This document shows, one piece after another, positions 35,786 to 43,552 of a DNA stretch of 64,000 nt. How positions within the stretch are numbered: position 1 is the first letter of the stretch; every line of letters starts with the position of its first letter. The position numbers were made by a program, and so were the translations under genes. The DNA is taken from the NCBI GenBank assembly GCA_029558835.1, contig JAKQDH010000034.1, positions 106,859 to 170,858 of the forward strand. The letters are read 5' to 3'. The notes under the pieces were generated by a model. That model made no database searches. It saw only the letters and a list, made by a program, of their open reading frames with translations, and had not been told where the DNA came from. The DNA comes from Planctomycetota bacterium. GTDB taxonomy: Bacteria; Planctomycetota; Phycisphaerae; UBA1845.

Positions 35786-36148
35786 TCAGTGAAGCTTGGC
35801 TACGGCGTACCAGCCGCCAATGTCCCGATCGGGCAGTTGCCCCAACACGCCGAGCAGCCGATGCAACTCACGCTCGCGCTCGGGGTCGTGGAATCCCGTC
35901 CGCGAGCCGACCACTCTTACCTTGCGCCCGATGCTCGGGCGACGTTCACGGGTGATGCGGTCGGCCAGGTCGCGGATGTCGTTTGCCGACCACGTGGAAG
36001 TCAGGGCCAGCACCTTAGCCGTGACACACACGCGGAATCGGAAGGTGCCATGCTTGCGTGGAACAGACGGCGGGTTCGGAGCCCGCTTGACGACGATGCC
36101 CGCCGGCAGCATGCCGAGCGCCACCCTGAGCAATTCGCGTCTGGTCAT
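35786..36148 (-). CDS. Unrecognised 120-residue element protein
   Basis: Start ATG 36148 overlaps the stop of the DUF1580 gene (36145-36148), so translation is coupled; a longer ORF upstream is a shadow of that gene. The N-terminus MTRRELLRVALGMLPAGIV is weakly hydrophobic and carries paired arginines, and a basic region follows. The C-terminal half (ANDIRDLADRITRERR, HDPERERELHRLLGVLGQLPDRDI) is helical and charged. No family is recognised. It is probably an accessory of the integration module. Confidence 0.65.
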   Translation of the reverse strand: MTRRELLRVALGMLPAGIVVKRAPNPPSVPRKHGTFRFRVCVTAKVLALTSTWSANDIRDLADRITRERRPSIGRKVRVVGSRTGFHDPERERELHRLLGVLGQLPDRDIGGWYAVAKLH

Positions 36149-36402
36149 GCGGCACCTACCCTTCGGGTGCTGCGCTCTGCTGCTTGCCAGAGCACGTCCC
36201 ATTGCTTGGCCGCGGTCAGGAACTCGGCCAGCCAAGCCGTGGTCGTGCACAGCCGCTTGCCACGTCTGGCAACCTGAAGTCGGACGACGCCAACGCCGGG
36301 GACACGAACTCCGCGTGTCGCCCAGCGATACAAGACCGCCGCGGCCGGCCGACCGGGCAGCGCGTTGGCTGCCTTTGCCAAAGGAATGAGGGGTTGATCC
36401 AT
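36145..36402 (-). CDS. DUF1580-type helix-turn-helix protein (excisionase-like)
   Basis: An 85-residue protein. MDQPLIPLAKAANALPGRPAAAVLYRWATRGVRVPG shows the L-x-x-A-A...P-x3..x-x-L-x-R-W-x-x-R-G-V pattern of planctomycete DUF1580/MerR-like excisionases, followed by the wing VVRLQVARRGKRLCTT. It sits two genes from the integrase, as excisionases and control proteins often do. It probably binds att or promoter DNA. Excisionase activity is inferred, not shown. Confidence 0.8.
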   Translation of the reverse strand: MDQPLIPLAKAANALPGRPAAAVLYRWATRGVRVPGVGVVRLQVARRGKRLCTTTAWLAEFLTAAKQWDVLWQAAERSTRRVGAA

Positions 36403-36597
36403 CGACGCACCTCCATTGCGTGGGCAGCCCGGTGGCCGTCAGGCTATTCGCCCCGTTGAGGCGACAGGGGCCTCGCGGCAACCCTCTGGCGACCACCGGG
36501 AAACCCTGAGCGCGCGTGTGCGCACTCTTGGAGGCAAAGAACTGAGGCAACGGGTTCATAGCGCCACTACCGTACCGCACTCGCGGCGCAAACGCAA

Positions 36598-36629
36598 GGC
36601 GGACGGCAACCCGAGAGCTGCCGTCCGCC
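36598..36629 (-). terminator. Strong hairpin after the replication module
   Basis: A perfect 11-bp stem GGCGGACGGCA/TGCCGTCCGCC with a 10-nt loop. Read on the minus strand it lies 215 bases past the stop of the 89-residue gene and is followed by TTGCGTTTG. It may end transcription of the primase operon before the integration genes. Confidence 0.5.
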
Positions 36630-36770
36630 TCCCTTGCCTTGCCGCGCGCCGCCGTGCCAGGCCACGCCCTGCCGCGCCCCGCCCAGCCTTGCCGGGCCGA
36701 GCCTTACCAGGCCATGCTGTGCCCTGCCACACCGTGCCCAGCCTTGCCACGCCGTCCCCAACCTACCGCC
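36630..36770. repeat. Degenerate pentanucleotide repeat tract (TGCCN type)
   Basis: About 140 bases of imperfect 5-mers such as CTTGCC, GTGCC, CTGCC, with all six frames open as Trp/Gly/Arg or Cys/Pro/His-rich low-complexity ORFs. It lies in the only long non-coding stretch of the element (36403-36844), next to the 11-bp hairpin. Confidence 0.7.
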
Positions 36771-36844
36771 CCCCGGATCATCGTCAACCCCCCCTAGGAC
36801 ACCCCGTCCGCTGGCGGAAAGCGGGCGCCCGGGCACGATCTCTC

Positions 36845-37114
36845 TCACTCCAATGGGATGTCCACGCCCTCCCGCAATTCGCGGCACGCCGTCCAGACGC
36901 GGCGCAGGACAGCCAGGAGGACGCGACCGGGAAGCTGGGGGCCTTTGTGGTTGTGCTTGCAGCATACCGGCACGTACAGGCAACCCGGTAAGTCGGGCTC
37001 ACCCCACCCCAGCGCTTGCCAGACCGCCTGCTGTTGTGGGGTGCCGACAATCAGAGACCGCAGCCGCGTCGGTGTTCCGCATATGACGCACGGGATGAGG
37101 TGATGCACGGTCAT
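36845..37114 (-). CDS. 89-residue Cys/His-rich element protein
   Basis: The protein has CVICGTPTRLRSL near the N-terminus and CCKHNHKGPQLPG in the middle, giving a possible C-x2-C...C-C-x-H-x-H metal site, then a helical end (VLLAVLRRVWTACRELREGVDI). It starts 48 bases after the primase stop on the same strand, so it is likely co-transcribed. No family is recognised. It may be an HNH-like or zinc-binding accessory, but the HNH motif is not complete enough to claim. Confidence 0.65.
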   Translation of the reverse strand: MTVHHLIPCVICGTPTRLRSLIVGTPQQQAVWQALGWGEPDLPGCLYVPVCCKHNHKGPQLPGRVLLAVLRRVWTACRELREGVDIPLE

Positions 37115-37142
37115 GTTGGTTCCCTCGTCGAGCTTCGAGAGC

Positions 37143-37276
37143 CCCAGAACCGCATAAGTCGCCTAGCACGTGGGATTCTGCGGTTGTGCCCCCGGGCCCC
37201 CCCCAGAAACCGGGTTTTCGATAGCGCCAGGGCAGAACCGCATAATTCCACGTGTTCGGGATTCTGCGGTTGTGCC
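37143..37276. repeat. Two direct copies of an inverted-repeat unit at the primase 3' end
   Basis: Unit one 37143-37190 and unit two 37231-37276. Each holds a left arm (CAGAACCGCATAA) and a right arm ATTCTGCGGTTGTGCC. In unit two the 16-base arms GGCAGAACCGCATAAT (37231-37246) and 37261-37276 are inverted with two mismatches. The arms recur four times in all. The primase stop lies inside unit one. An iteron-like origin or a regulatory hairpin pair is possible. Confidence 0.65.
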
Positions 37277-39334
37277 CCTGTCGTCTTCCGGTCCACCGCC
37301 TTGCGGTAGTTCCGGCTGCTCGGGCAATCGCCACCACCAGGGGCCGGGATTGACAGGACGATAGGCGACAACACCGACAGCCTGTCTTGCCCGATCCAGA
37401 GTCCACCGGGTATGCCCAGCTTCCTCACGACCTTCCTCAAGCAGGTCCTTAGCCGGCCGCGGACCTCCACTCAGCGCCGCCCGCAACCAGTCCTCAGCCG
37501 CCGCCCGCACCGCCGGCGGGCGTCCCTGCCGCTGCTGGGGAGCAGCAATCGCGTCATCCGCCAGCATCGTCACCGGCTCTGAGTCCCATATCACGTGTGG
37601 TACCTTCGCCACCGCTTCGATACGGAAGCTGAGCCCGTTCCCAGAGTCGGGGGCCAAGTTGCACTTGACGGGCAGCATCACCCGCCGATGCCGATCGTTC
37701 GGGTCCTTTCCGACCAGCCAGACTGAGCGCGCCGCCGCGGTGAACGCAACGCTTCCGAGTGTCCGGTGAATCGCCGGGGTCTCCGTCTGTGACTTCCGCA
37801 GGTGCATGACCGCGATGATCGTCGTGCGGTGCTTGGCTGCCAGGGTGGCCAGCGGCGCCAGGGCGCTGCGCACTTCAGTGTCACGGTGGGCGTCGAGACG
37901 GCTACCCAAGTAGCCGCTTAGGGGGTCGAACACCACCAATCGAACGTTCTGTATCCGTTGCAGTAGTTGGTCGAGATGCTCAAGGTCTTGTGTAAGATTG
38001 AACGGCGATTCCTTCACTCCGGTGAGCGGGTTCAGCTCGCGCATCGCCTCCATTAGAATGATGTTGCTGAGTGCACGTCGTGCCCCCTGCGCGTCGGTCA
38101 AAGTGCTGAGAGCAGCGTCGAGCCGGGGGCGTACCGTGTCGGCTAAGTCATCCTCGGCCGAGAACAGAATGACCCGCCCGGGGGGGTTGGACAGCAACGG
38201 TATATCTGGCCAGGACAGGCCGCTTGCCACCCGCACCGCTATGTCAATTGTGGCCAGTGACTTTCCCTGACCAGGGTCGCCCACCATCAACGAGAGTTTC
38301 CCTTGTGGGATGCGAGCTGGCCAAAGCCAGGTAATCTGCTCGGGTACCACGTCGATTGCGTAGCGGAAAGCGAGAGTCCGACCGGCGGATGTCTGCCGAT
38401 CCGCTATACCCGTCGGCTTCGGGGTGCTCAGGGCTCGCGCCGCCGCGCTGAAGTCGCCGGCGTGTTCCAGCAAGGCAAAAACCGCAAACGGCGAGTAGGC
38501 TTCATTCGGCTTGAAGGGGGTGGCGTTGTCGCTGAAGTTATAGAAGACGCCATCCTCCCTGAGCGTAGCCGACGTGCCCTCACTCTTGCCCGGCCGGCGC
38601 CAGTGCTCACCGCCAGAGCCGGGGCCGATCGGCGTCCAGCCATGCCGCTGGAGCACCGCACGCACGTCGTCGGGAGTCAGACGGTCGCCCGGGCGGTCGC
38701 CGGCGGGCGTGGGGCTCGCCGCCAGGTGCTCAAGGTTGCCAGGGGGGCAGACGGCCAGCAGCTCGTCAAGGGCGTACCGACGGGAGGGATCGGCGTCGAT
38801 AACTTCGCACAGCGCCGGCGGGGCCTTGTGGTTCACGGTGGTCGGCAAGCGCATGATTCGGGGCGGGTCGTGAATCGCCTTGTCCGAGCCCAGCAGGGCA
38901 ATCAGGCGCTTCTGCGCGGCCGTCCATGCCGCCAGGTCGGTCATCGGCTTTGTCAGGACCCAATATGCATGTAGACCGTGTCCGGAGGCCGCCGTGCACG
39001 TCGGCTCCGGCAGCCCGGAATCGACGATCCGCTGTCGAGCTACCTCGACGTCGCACCTGTCGATGTCCGCGAACAAGGCGCGTGCCAGGGCGACGTCCTG
39101 CGCCTTGCCGCCTTCCCGGAGGCGCGGGTTGACACCAATGAACACGTGCTGGCCGTGCTCGTTCGCCGCGACAAGCTCACCGTCAAGGTCAGGTACCCTC
39201 TCGGCCGTGCGGAACAGGCTCCGTCTGCTGGGCAGTAGGCGGATCTCCACCAGGTCGGTCGGCTCAAAGAGACATTCGAGAAATGTGGTGATTCCCTTGA
39301 CAGGCGCCAGCCAGACAGGTGAAATGGCAACCAT
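37163..39334 (-). CDS. Primase-helicase replication protein (AEP-type primase plus RepA-like AAA ATPase)
   Basis: A 723-residue protein that likely starts replication of the excised element. The N-terminal RepB/AEP-type primase has LFADID (acidic pair at residues 90-92), ASGHGLHAYWVL (His122) and PPRIMRLPTTVNHK (Arg159). The C-terminal RecA-like AAA_25 helicase has Walker A GDPGQGKS at 352-359, Walker B LVVFDPLSGYLG and a following TIIAVMHLRKS sensor region. The final ~35 residues are encoded by the inverted-repeat units and are probably unstructured. Such fusions are common in phage satellites and plasmids. Confidence 0.9.
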   Translation of the reverse strand: MVAISPVWLAPVKGITTFLECLFEPTDLVEIRLLPSRRSLFRTAERVPDLDGELVAANEHGQHVFIGVNPRLREGGKAQDVALARALFADIDRCDVEVARQRIVDSGLPEPTCTAASGHGLHAYWVLTKPMTDLAAWTAAQKRLIALLGSDKAIHDPPRIMRLPTTVNHKAPPALCEVIDADPSRRYALDELLAVCPPGNLEHLAASPTPAGDRPGDRLTPDDVRAVLQRHGWTPIGPGSGGEHWRRPGKSEGTSATLREDGVFYNFSDNATPFKPNEAYSPFAVFALLEHAGDFSAAARALSTPKPTGIADRQTSAGRTLAFRYAIDVVPEQITWLWPARIPQGKLSLMVGDPGQGKSLATIDIAVRVASGLSWPDIPLLSNPPGRVILFSAEDDLADTVRPRLDAALSTLTDAQGARRALSNIILMEAMRELNPLTGVKESPFNLTQDLEHLDQLLQRIQNVRLVVFDPLSGYLGSRLDAHRDTEVRSALAPLATLAAKHRTTIIAVMHLRKSQTETPAIHRTLGSVAFTAAARSVWLVGKDPNDRHRRVMLPVKCNLAPDSGNGLSFRIEAVAKVPHVIWDSEPVTMLADDAIAAPQQRQGRPPAVRAAAEDWLRAALSGGPRPAKDLLEEGREEAGHTRWTLDRARQAVGVVAYRPVNPGPWWWRLPEQPELPQGGGPEDDRGTTAESRTRGIMRFCPGAIENPVSGGGPGAQPQNPTC

Positions 39335-39347
39335 TGGGTTTTGCTCC

Positions 39348-39390
39348 AGCCCCGCGGTTCCGTGTCACCGTGCCGCGGGGCTTTTTGTTT
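39348..39390 (+). terminator. Rho-independent terminator oriented against the element genes
   Basis: A 10-bp perfect stem AGCCCCGCGG/CCGCGGGGCT (39348-39357 and 39373-39382), a 15-nt loop, then TTTTGTTT on the plus strand. It lies between the AlpA-like gene and the primase, both on the minus strand. The T-tract is only on the plus side, so it would stop plus-strand transcription crossing the primase gene. Confidence 0.7.
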
Positions 39391-39617
39391 CATCCGGACC
39401 AGGTCCACTTGTGCCGTGGCGGGCAGCCCGCCGCAGTCCACGCCCGCAGTTCCTCCACACGCCACCGCGTCGCCCGAATGCCCAAGCGGATCGGCAGTGG
39501 TAGTCGGGCCGACTTCAGCAGAGCGTAAAGCTGACTGCGCGCGACGCCGAGCAGCTTCGCGGCGCCTTGCGCGTCGACCAACAAAGCGTCAGGCATGGTT
39601 GTGTGCTCTGTGGTCAT
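39390..39617 (-). CDS. AlpA/excisionase-type helix-turn-helix protein
   Basis: A 75-residue protein with LLVDAQGAAKLLGVARSQLYALLKSARLPLPIRLGIRATRWRVEELRAW, the complete HTH_17/AlpA domain (about residues 12-62). It sits upstream of the primase-helicase gene, the usual place for a phage-type transcription regulator or excisionase controlling replication genes. ATG 39617 is used; Met8 is a possible internal start. Confidence 0.88.
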   Translation of the reverse strand: MTTEHTTMPDALLVDAQGAAKLLGVARSQLYALLKSARLPLPIRLGIRATRWRVEELRAWTAAGCPPRHKWTWSG

Positions 39618-39710
39618 AACAACTCGGGGTTGGGGGGCGGGGCCAGTCGCATAACCCCGCCCCCCGCGCCGCGGTGGCCGCGTGCGCCGACACGCGACCG
39701 AAGGAGACTC

Positions 39711-41576
39711 CTACTCACCCTCTGACTTCAGCGCCGCACGCCAATCGACCAGACTTACGCCGAAGTCGGTGTAGCCTCTGAACATCACGCCCAGTTTGTC
39801 CGCCGGCGGAGCAACTTCCTCAACAATCGGCCCCTCGCGCGCATCGAGGAAACCAACTGCCACCGGCACGTCCTCTGCCGCCGCAAACAGGTACCAGCCC
39901 TTCGGGCTGGAACCCTCGAAACTCTCCGCCGACAGTCGTGGTTCGATGGCCAACCCCACGATCTCAAACAGTGGGTTTCCTTCCGGCTGGATCGGCGTCC
40001 CTTCAGACGTGTACCGAGCCAGCGTGCGGGAAACCAGCAATGCACGAGCCACTTGCTCCAACTCGGGAGGGACGACCAACGTTCGCGGTCGCAGATCAAC
40101 AAGACGGCCGTCGCCGTCAGTGCGTGAGGTCATCACGGCAATGGCGTTTGCAAGCGAGTCATATCCCAACAGCGTAAACGCCCCTGATAGCAGATTGGCG
40201 TGGGCCTCTGAGAAGAACGCCGTCCCGCTCGGGTCCAGATTCGCCAAGAGCACTCTGTACAGTACGTCACTCACTGCCCGTGCTCCGGCGCGTCCGAGCG
40301 CCTCTGCCACGCCGGCCAGCACTTGCAGATCGTCGTCGATGACATTCTTGCGGTCGATGCCGAAAATCTGACCGTAGGTATCGCCCCGAACCGTGTACGT
40401 TTCCTCCGTGAGCGTGCCGTGCTCTAGTGAGCCGTGGGCCGGTAGCTGTGTGAATCCGCCACCGAAGTTGGCGCGCACCATTGTGTGTTCTTTGAAGTTC
40501 TGAAGCGGAACGATCTTGCTGAAGCTACGCCAAGTCGCGGGGGCCGTGCGGTATGCGTTGAGCGCCAGTTTGTTGGCGGCGTCGCCCAAGGCCACCGGCA
40601 TCGACGTAGTGCTGAAGCTCGCGCGGACCAACTCGGTTCGGTCACGTGGGGGCTCCTGACCCGCCATGTGTAAGCTCGCTGCACACAAGTCCAACAATGT
40701 ACGACACCGCAAGTCGCCCGCCGCCTGCATGATACGTTCGCCAAGCTGCTTCTCGCCGACCGCAGCATACCCTGCATGCAGCAACAGCGCCCCGCAGAGC
40801 AGGTCGCGTGCCGGCACGCCCGCGCTGCTGCTGTCCACGTGTGTCACGATGCCGCGCGGCCGCGAAGCACGCAAGATGTCAAGCAGTGCTGCCCGCGTTG
40901 CCTCAATCGTCCAGCCCTCCGTGATCGCCCGACCCCGAATCACGGGGTAGTCAGCCGCCAGTTCCACGATCTCCGCCACGCGCGCCCGCTCCGCCGCAAC
41001 AGGGTCAGCGGGCGCCTCATTCTTCTGTACATCCTTGTCCATTGCCGAAACTCCGCTCTGTGCGGCTCGCGCCGCAAGTGAAACCTGAGTCGTTCCGTCT
41101 GCCCCGAGAGGCAGCACGGATACTTCCCTCAATACACCCTTCGTCACAAGCGTCAGGCCGGCCGCCGGTGCTTCATGCGTTCCCCCGTTTGCCTGAACAA
41201 CATCGCCAGGGCGTATGCGCTTGGCGGCTTCCGGCTCGACGCCGACGCTGGCTTGCAGTTCGATGCCGGACCGCAGCAGTTCGATGACTTGTTGAGCTGC
41301 CGGCGTATCGGCCAAGTTCACAAAAATTACCAGCTCACGTCCGCCGCGCACCTCCGCCTTGCCGGTGCCCAGGATGCTGTCGAGTCTGTTTTCATGGTCG
41401 CCCAGGATCGGTACGTTGTCTGGTAGTGTCAGCCCGGCCAGATCAACGACAACCGAGCCAAAGCCCTCCACGCGCATAACGCCGCCCCGATACGCGACGA
41501 TCCGCAGCCGCGGATGCTTCGGCTGTGCCGCTTCGATGCGCGCTTGACCGTGCAGTGTCAACAAGGTGGCACTCAC
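39711..41576 (-). CDS. Fused prohead protease-major capsid protein
   Basis: A 621-residue phage structural protein. GTG 41576 overlaps the upstream TGA as GTGA, so the ORF extension to 41825 is excluded. Residues 1-165 resemble a prohead serine protease: PILGDHENRLDSILG (His61), IELQASVGVEP (Ser110), VLREVSVLPLG (near 149-158). Residues ~180-290 are charged and helical, as in a scaffold (AERARVAEIVELAADYPVIRG). The rest resembles a Mu gpT/HK97-like major capsid protein (FSKIVPLQNFKEHTMVRANFGGGFTQLP, EETYTVRGDTYGQIFGIDRK.ID DDLQ, RTLVVPPELE). Protease self-cleavage would release the coat subunit. Confidence 0.85.
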   Translation of the reverse strand: MSATLLTLHGQARIEAAQPKHPRLRIVAYRGGVMRVEGFGSVVVDLAGLTLPDNVPILGDHENRLDSILGTGKAEVRGGRELVIFVNLADTPAAQQVIELLRSGIELQASVGVEPEAAKRIRPGDVVQANGGTHEAPAAGLTLVTKGVLREVSVLPLGADGTTQVSLAARAAQSGVSAMDKDVQKNEAPADPVAAERARVAEIVELAADYPVIRGRAITEGWTIEATRAALLDILRASRPRGIVTHVDSSSAGVPARDLLCGALLLHAGYAAVGEKQLGERIMQAAGDLRCRTLLDLCAASLHMAGQEPPRDRTELVRASFSTTSMPVALGDAANKLALNAYRTAPATWRSFSKIVPLQNFKEHTMVRANFGGGFTQLPAHGSLEHGTLTEETYTVRGDTYGQIFGIDRKNVIDDDLQVLAGVAEALGRAGARAVSDVLYRVLLANLDPSGTAFFSEAHANLLSGAFTLLGYDSLANAIAVMTSRTDGDGRLVDLRPRTLVVPPELEQVARALLVSRTLARYTSEGTPIQPEGNPLFEIVGLAIEPRLSAESFEGSSPKGWYLFAAAEDVPVAVGFLDAREGPIVEEVAPPADKLGVMFRGYTDFGVSLVDWRAALKSEGE

Positions 41577-42187
41577 GGCTTGCTCCCCGTAAGTTGCTCC
41601 ATCGCCCGCGTCACGAGGTCCGCCGGCGCCAGGGCATCTTCCGCCACCTTGCGCAGGTGGTGGTCGCGTTCCCGCTTGAAGACTTGTCGCGTCTGCTTGG
41701 GCGTGCCGCCCCATGCGGTCAAGTCGGTTTCGAGGAATCGCCCCAGCAACTCGGCCAACGCCCAGCGCACAGGCAACAAGGTCTCGCCGGGGACCTTCTT
41801 GAGGCCGACCAGCCCGCGCAGCCAAGCCAGGCGGGTCACGCCGTCGTCCGCGACCGCCTCGCCGAACGATACATTGCGCAGGGACACCTCTTCAGCCAGC
41901 GGCGTCAGCGCGTTACCGGCAGCCAGGTGCGCCACCAGCCGGTCAATGTCAGACGGGTACCAGAGTCGCTGCTTGCCCACGATGCGCAGTTGCACGTCGG
42001 GTAGCCGGCTGAAAGGCTCCACGCGCCCCTGTGTCGCCAGCGTGCCACGCATGTGGCACTCGAACTCCGCGTCAGGCGTCCCGCGGGGATAGGTCCTCTC
42101 CCACACGCGACGAGCGTCATCATCGTACACTGCGACCAACATCGCTCGCCAAGCCGCGTTGTATTCCTGCCGAGTCATGGTGACCAT
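41573..42187 (-). CDS. Unrecognised 204-residue element protein, coupled to the capsid gene
   Basis: ATG 42187 is preceded by AAAGGAGGTGCAACA, a textbook ribosome-binding site, which rejects the longer ORF to 42301. The protein is soluble, with a Trp-rich N-terminus (NAAWRAMLVAVYDDDARRVWERTYP) and a helical, charged C-terminus (KQTRQVFKRERDHHLRKVAEDAL). It is translationally coupled by GTGA to the protease-capsid gene, suggesting a role in capsid assembly or packaging. No family is recognised. It does not look like a portal (too small) or terminase (no Walker motif). Confidence 0.75.
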   Translation of the reverse strand: MVTMTRQEYNAAWRAMLVAVYDDDARRVWERTYPRGTPDAEFECHMRGTLATQGRVEPFSRLPDVQLRIVGKQRLWYPSDIDRLVAHLAAGNALTPLAEEVSLRNVSFGEAVADDGVTRLAWLRGLVGLKKVPGETLLPVRWALAELLGRFLETDLTAWGGTPKQTRQVFKRERDHHLRKVAEDALAPADLVTRAMEQLTGSKP

Positions 42188-42382
42188 TGTTGCACCTCCT
42201 TTTGTGGGCAGTGTACACAACGCCAAGGCGATTCCAAGCAATGTCACGCATTTCCGGCGGGATATTATGTTCGCCCTGCGCGGCCACGCTAAGTCCTGCA
42301 ATTCGCCGGACTTACGGCAAGGAACGGGTTGTCAGAAGTGCGCGGGCTCTGACTCCGCGAAAGGCAGGGAACGTTTCATGTA

Positions 42383-43192
42383 TTACATATCTTGCGCGCC
42401 GTTGCGCGTGGTTTTGAGGTCGTCGGTAAGGGGCTGAAGCTCGCCCCCGTCCAGCCGTAACCCTTCGCACGCTACCGGTAGGGGGATCATGCCAAGCTCG
42501 CGGGGGTCGGCCGGTGTGGCCGTATCGAGCCGGATCAGACCGGCCTTGACCATGTCGTCGTACACCTCTCGCGCTTCTTGGTCTACAGCGTTAACGGGCA
42601 AGTCATCGTCCACGGGCTCGGGGGTTGCGTCCAGCCAGGTCCGGCCGGCTTCCGTCAGCGTGTAGCTGACCCGCCCTTGGGAGTCCGCATTACTGTCTAC
42701 CCAGCCCCGAACGAGCGCGCACAATAACATATCCTCGACGATGACAGCCTCTTGGCGATACCGCTCCGGCTCCCACTCGCCAATCAGCTTGCGCTCGGGG
42801 ACGTACAGGTCGGTCAGGTAGGCCGCCGGCGTCCGGCTGTGCCGAGCCAACTTTCTGCACGACCACCATGCCGCGGCCAAGCCGGGCAGTCCCACCAGCC
42901 GGCGGGTCGCCAAGTCGGATGCGTCGGTCAGCCGGACGCCGAGCACCTTCCCCCGACGGGGGCGGAACACGGTAACCTTGCCCGCCTTGGCTAAGCGGTC
43001 CAACGCTCGCTGAATCTGCTTGCGCTCACTCTCATCAGCCCCGTGGCTTCGCCAGGGGACGCCCTGCTTCAGGTAGTCCCGGCGAGCGAAGTACCGGTTC
43101 GGGGGGCCGGGTCTGGTCCACGTCCGCATGGGGATGAACACCGCGTCGGTGTCGCCCAGGATTTGCACTAGGATTGAAGTTCGCAGGTCCAT
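42383..43192 (-). CDS. Unrecognised 269-residue winged-helix-like element protein
   Basis: Start ATG 43192 (MDLRTSILVQILGDTDAVFIPMRTW); the longer ORF to 43363 covers the integrase tail segment. Residues ~55-90 (RKQIQRALDRLAKAGKVTVFRPRRGKVLGVRLT) and ~150-185 (MLLCALVRGWVDSNADSQGRVSYTLTEAGRTWL) each look like a winged helix with helix-turn-helix then beta wing. It is the first gene at the attR side, transcribed into the element, so it may be the control protein. No named family is recognised. Confidence 0.7.
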   Translation of the reverse strand: MDLRTSILVQILGDTDAVFIPMRTWTRPGPPNRYFARRDYLKQGVPWRSHGADESERKQIQRALDRLAKAGKVTVFRPRRGKVLGVRLTDASDLATRRLVGLPGLAAAWWSCRKLARHSRTPAAYLTDLYVPERKLIGEWEPERYRQEAVIVEDMLLCALVRGWVDSNADSQGRVSYTLTEAGRTWLDATPEPVDDDLPVNAVDQEAREVYDDMVKAGLIRLDTATPADPRELGMIPLPVACEGLRLDGGELQPLTDDLKTTRNGAQDM

Positions 43193-43499
43193 GATTTTGC
43201 CCAATGTCACAATAAGTGTCAGTCGCTTTTTGTTGCTGTTCCCGAAGGACTGAGCAGCGTTTGTCGCCCGGTAGGACCCGTGTGGCGACGAAACCGCCGC
43301 TGGCGCTACCCCTGCGTGGGGTTTCGTCGCCGTCGCCAGTGTCGCCGCTGGTGACGAGCGCAAGCACAGCCCGTCGGATCGGCTCAGGCAGGGTCGGCCA
43401 CGCCGCGGCCACTTCGGCCAAGCCAGGTGACAAGGTGGCTGACAAGGAATCTGACGCGGTTTCGTAAGGCGTTGTGGTCGCGTGGTTTACGTCGTGGGG
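43035..43499 (-). other. Detached C-terminal coding segment of the integrase, restored on excision
   Basis: In frame with the same core codons as the integrase (offset 9487 bases, equal frame). It encodes 154 residues beginning PHDVNHATTTPYETASDSLS, then AAAWPTLPEPIRRAVLALV, a tail resembling that at the end of many planctomycete integrases. In the integrated state it has no start of its own. In the circle it follows integrase residue 502 directly. Its last part overlaps the start of the 269-residue gene. Confidence 0.7.
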
Positions 43500-43552
43500 G
43501 CACCGGTTTCCTAAACCGGGGGTCGCAGGTTCGAATCCTGCCGGGCGCGGTG
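43500..43552 (+). other. attR core of the integrated element
   Basis: An exact 53-bp copy of 34013-34065. The 5' half of a tRNA is absent on its left, so it is a tRNA 3' fragment, not a second tRNA gene. Confidence 0.95.

Larger units (their letters stand above)
34013..43552. mobile_element. tRNA-Arg-integrated, capsid-encoding satellite-like element (~9.5 kb)
   Basis: The ends are the 53-bp direct repeats. All recognised genes are on the minus strand: integrase next to attL, zinc-ribbon, a 120-residue protein, DUF1580 protein, an 89-residue Cys/His protein, primase-helicase, AlpA-like protein, protease-major capsid fusion, and two unknowns. No terminase, portal, tail or lysis gene is seen. 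Stretches near the ends have lost coding. The content fits a phage satellite or strongly reduced prophage that makes its own capsid subunit. It could be a decayed prophage, but the retained genes look intact. Confidence 0.88.

Noticed and set aside
36630..36770. CRISPR array
   Set aside because: The units are degenerate pentamers with no spacers and no constant-length repeat. No other array-like pattern was seen in the window.
36556..36983. Low-complexity ORFs rich in Trp/Gly/Arg or Cys/Pro/His
   Set aside because: All frames are open because of the pentamer repeats; no conserved sequence is present.
43500..43552. Second tRNA-Arg gene
   Set aside because: Only the 3' portion from the end of the D-arm is present; it is the attR duplication.
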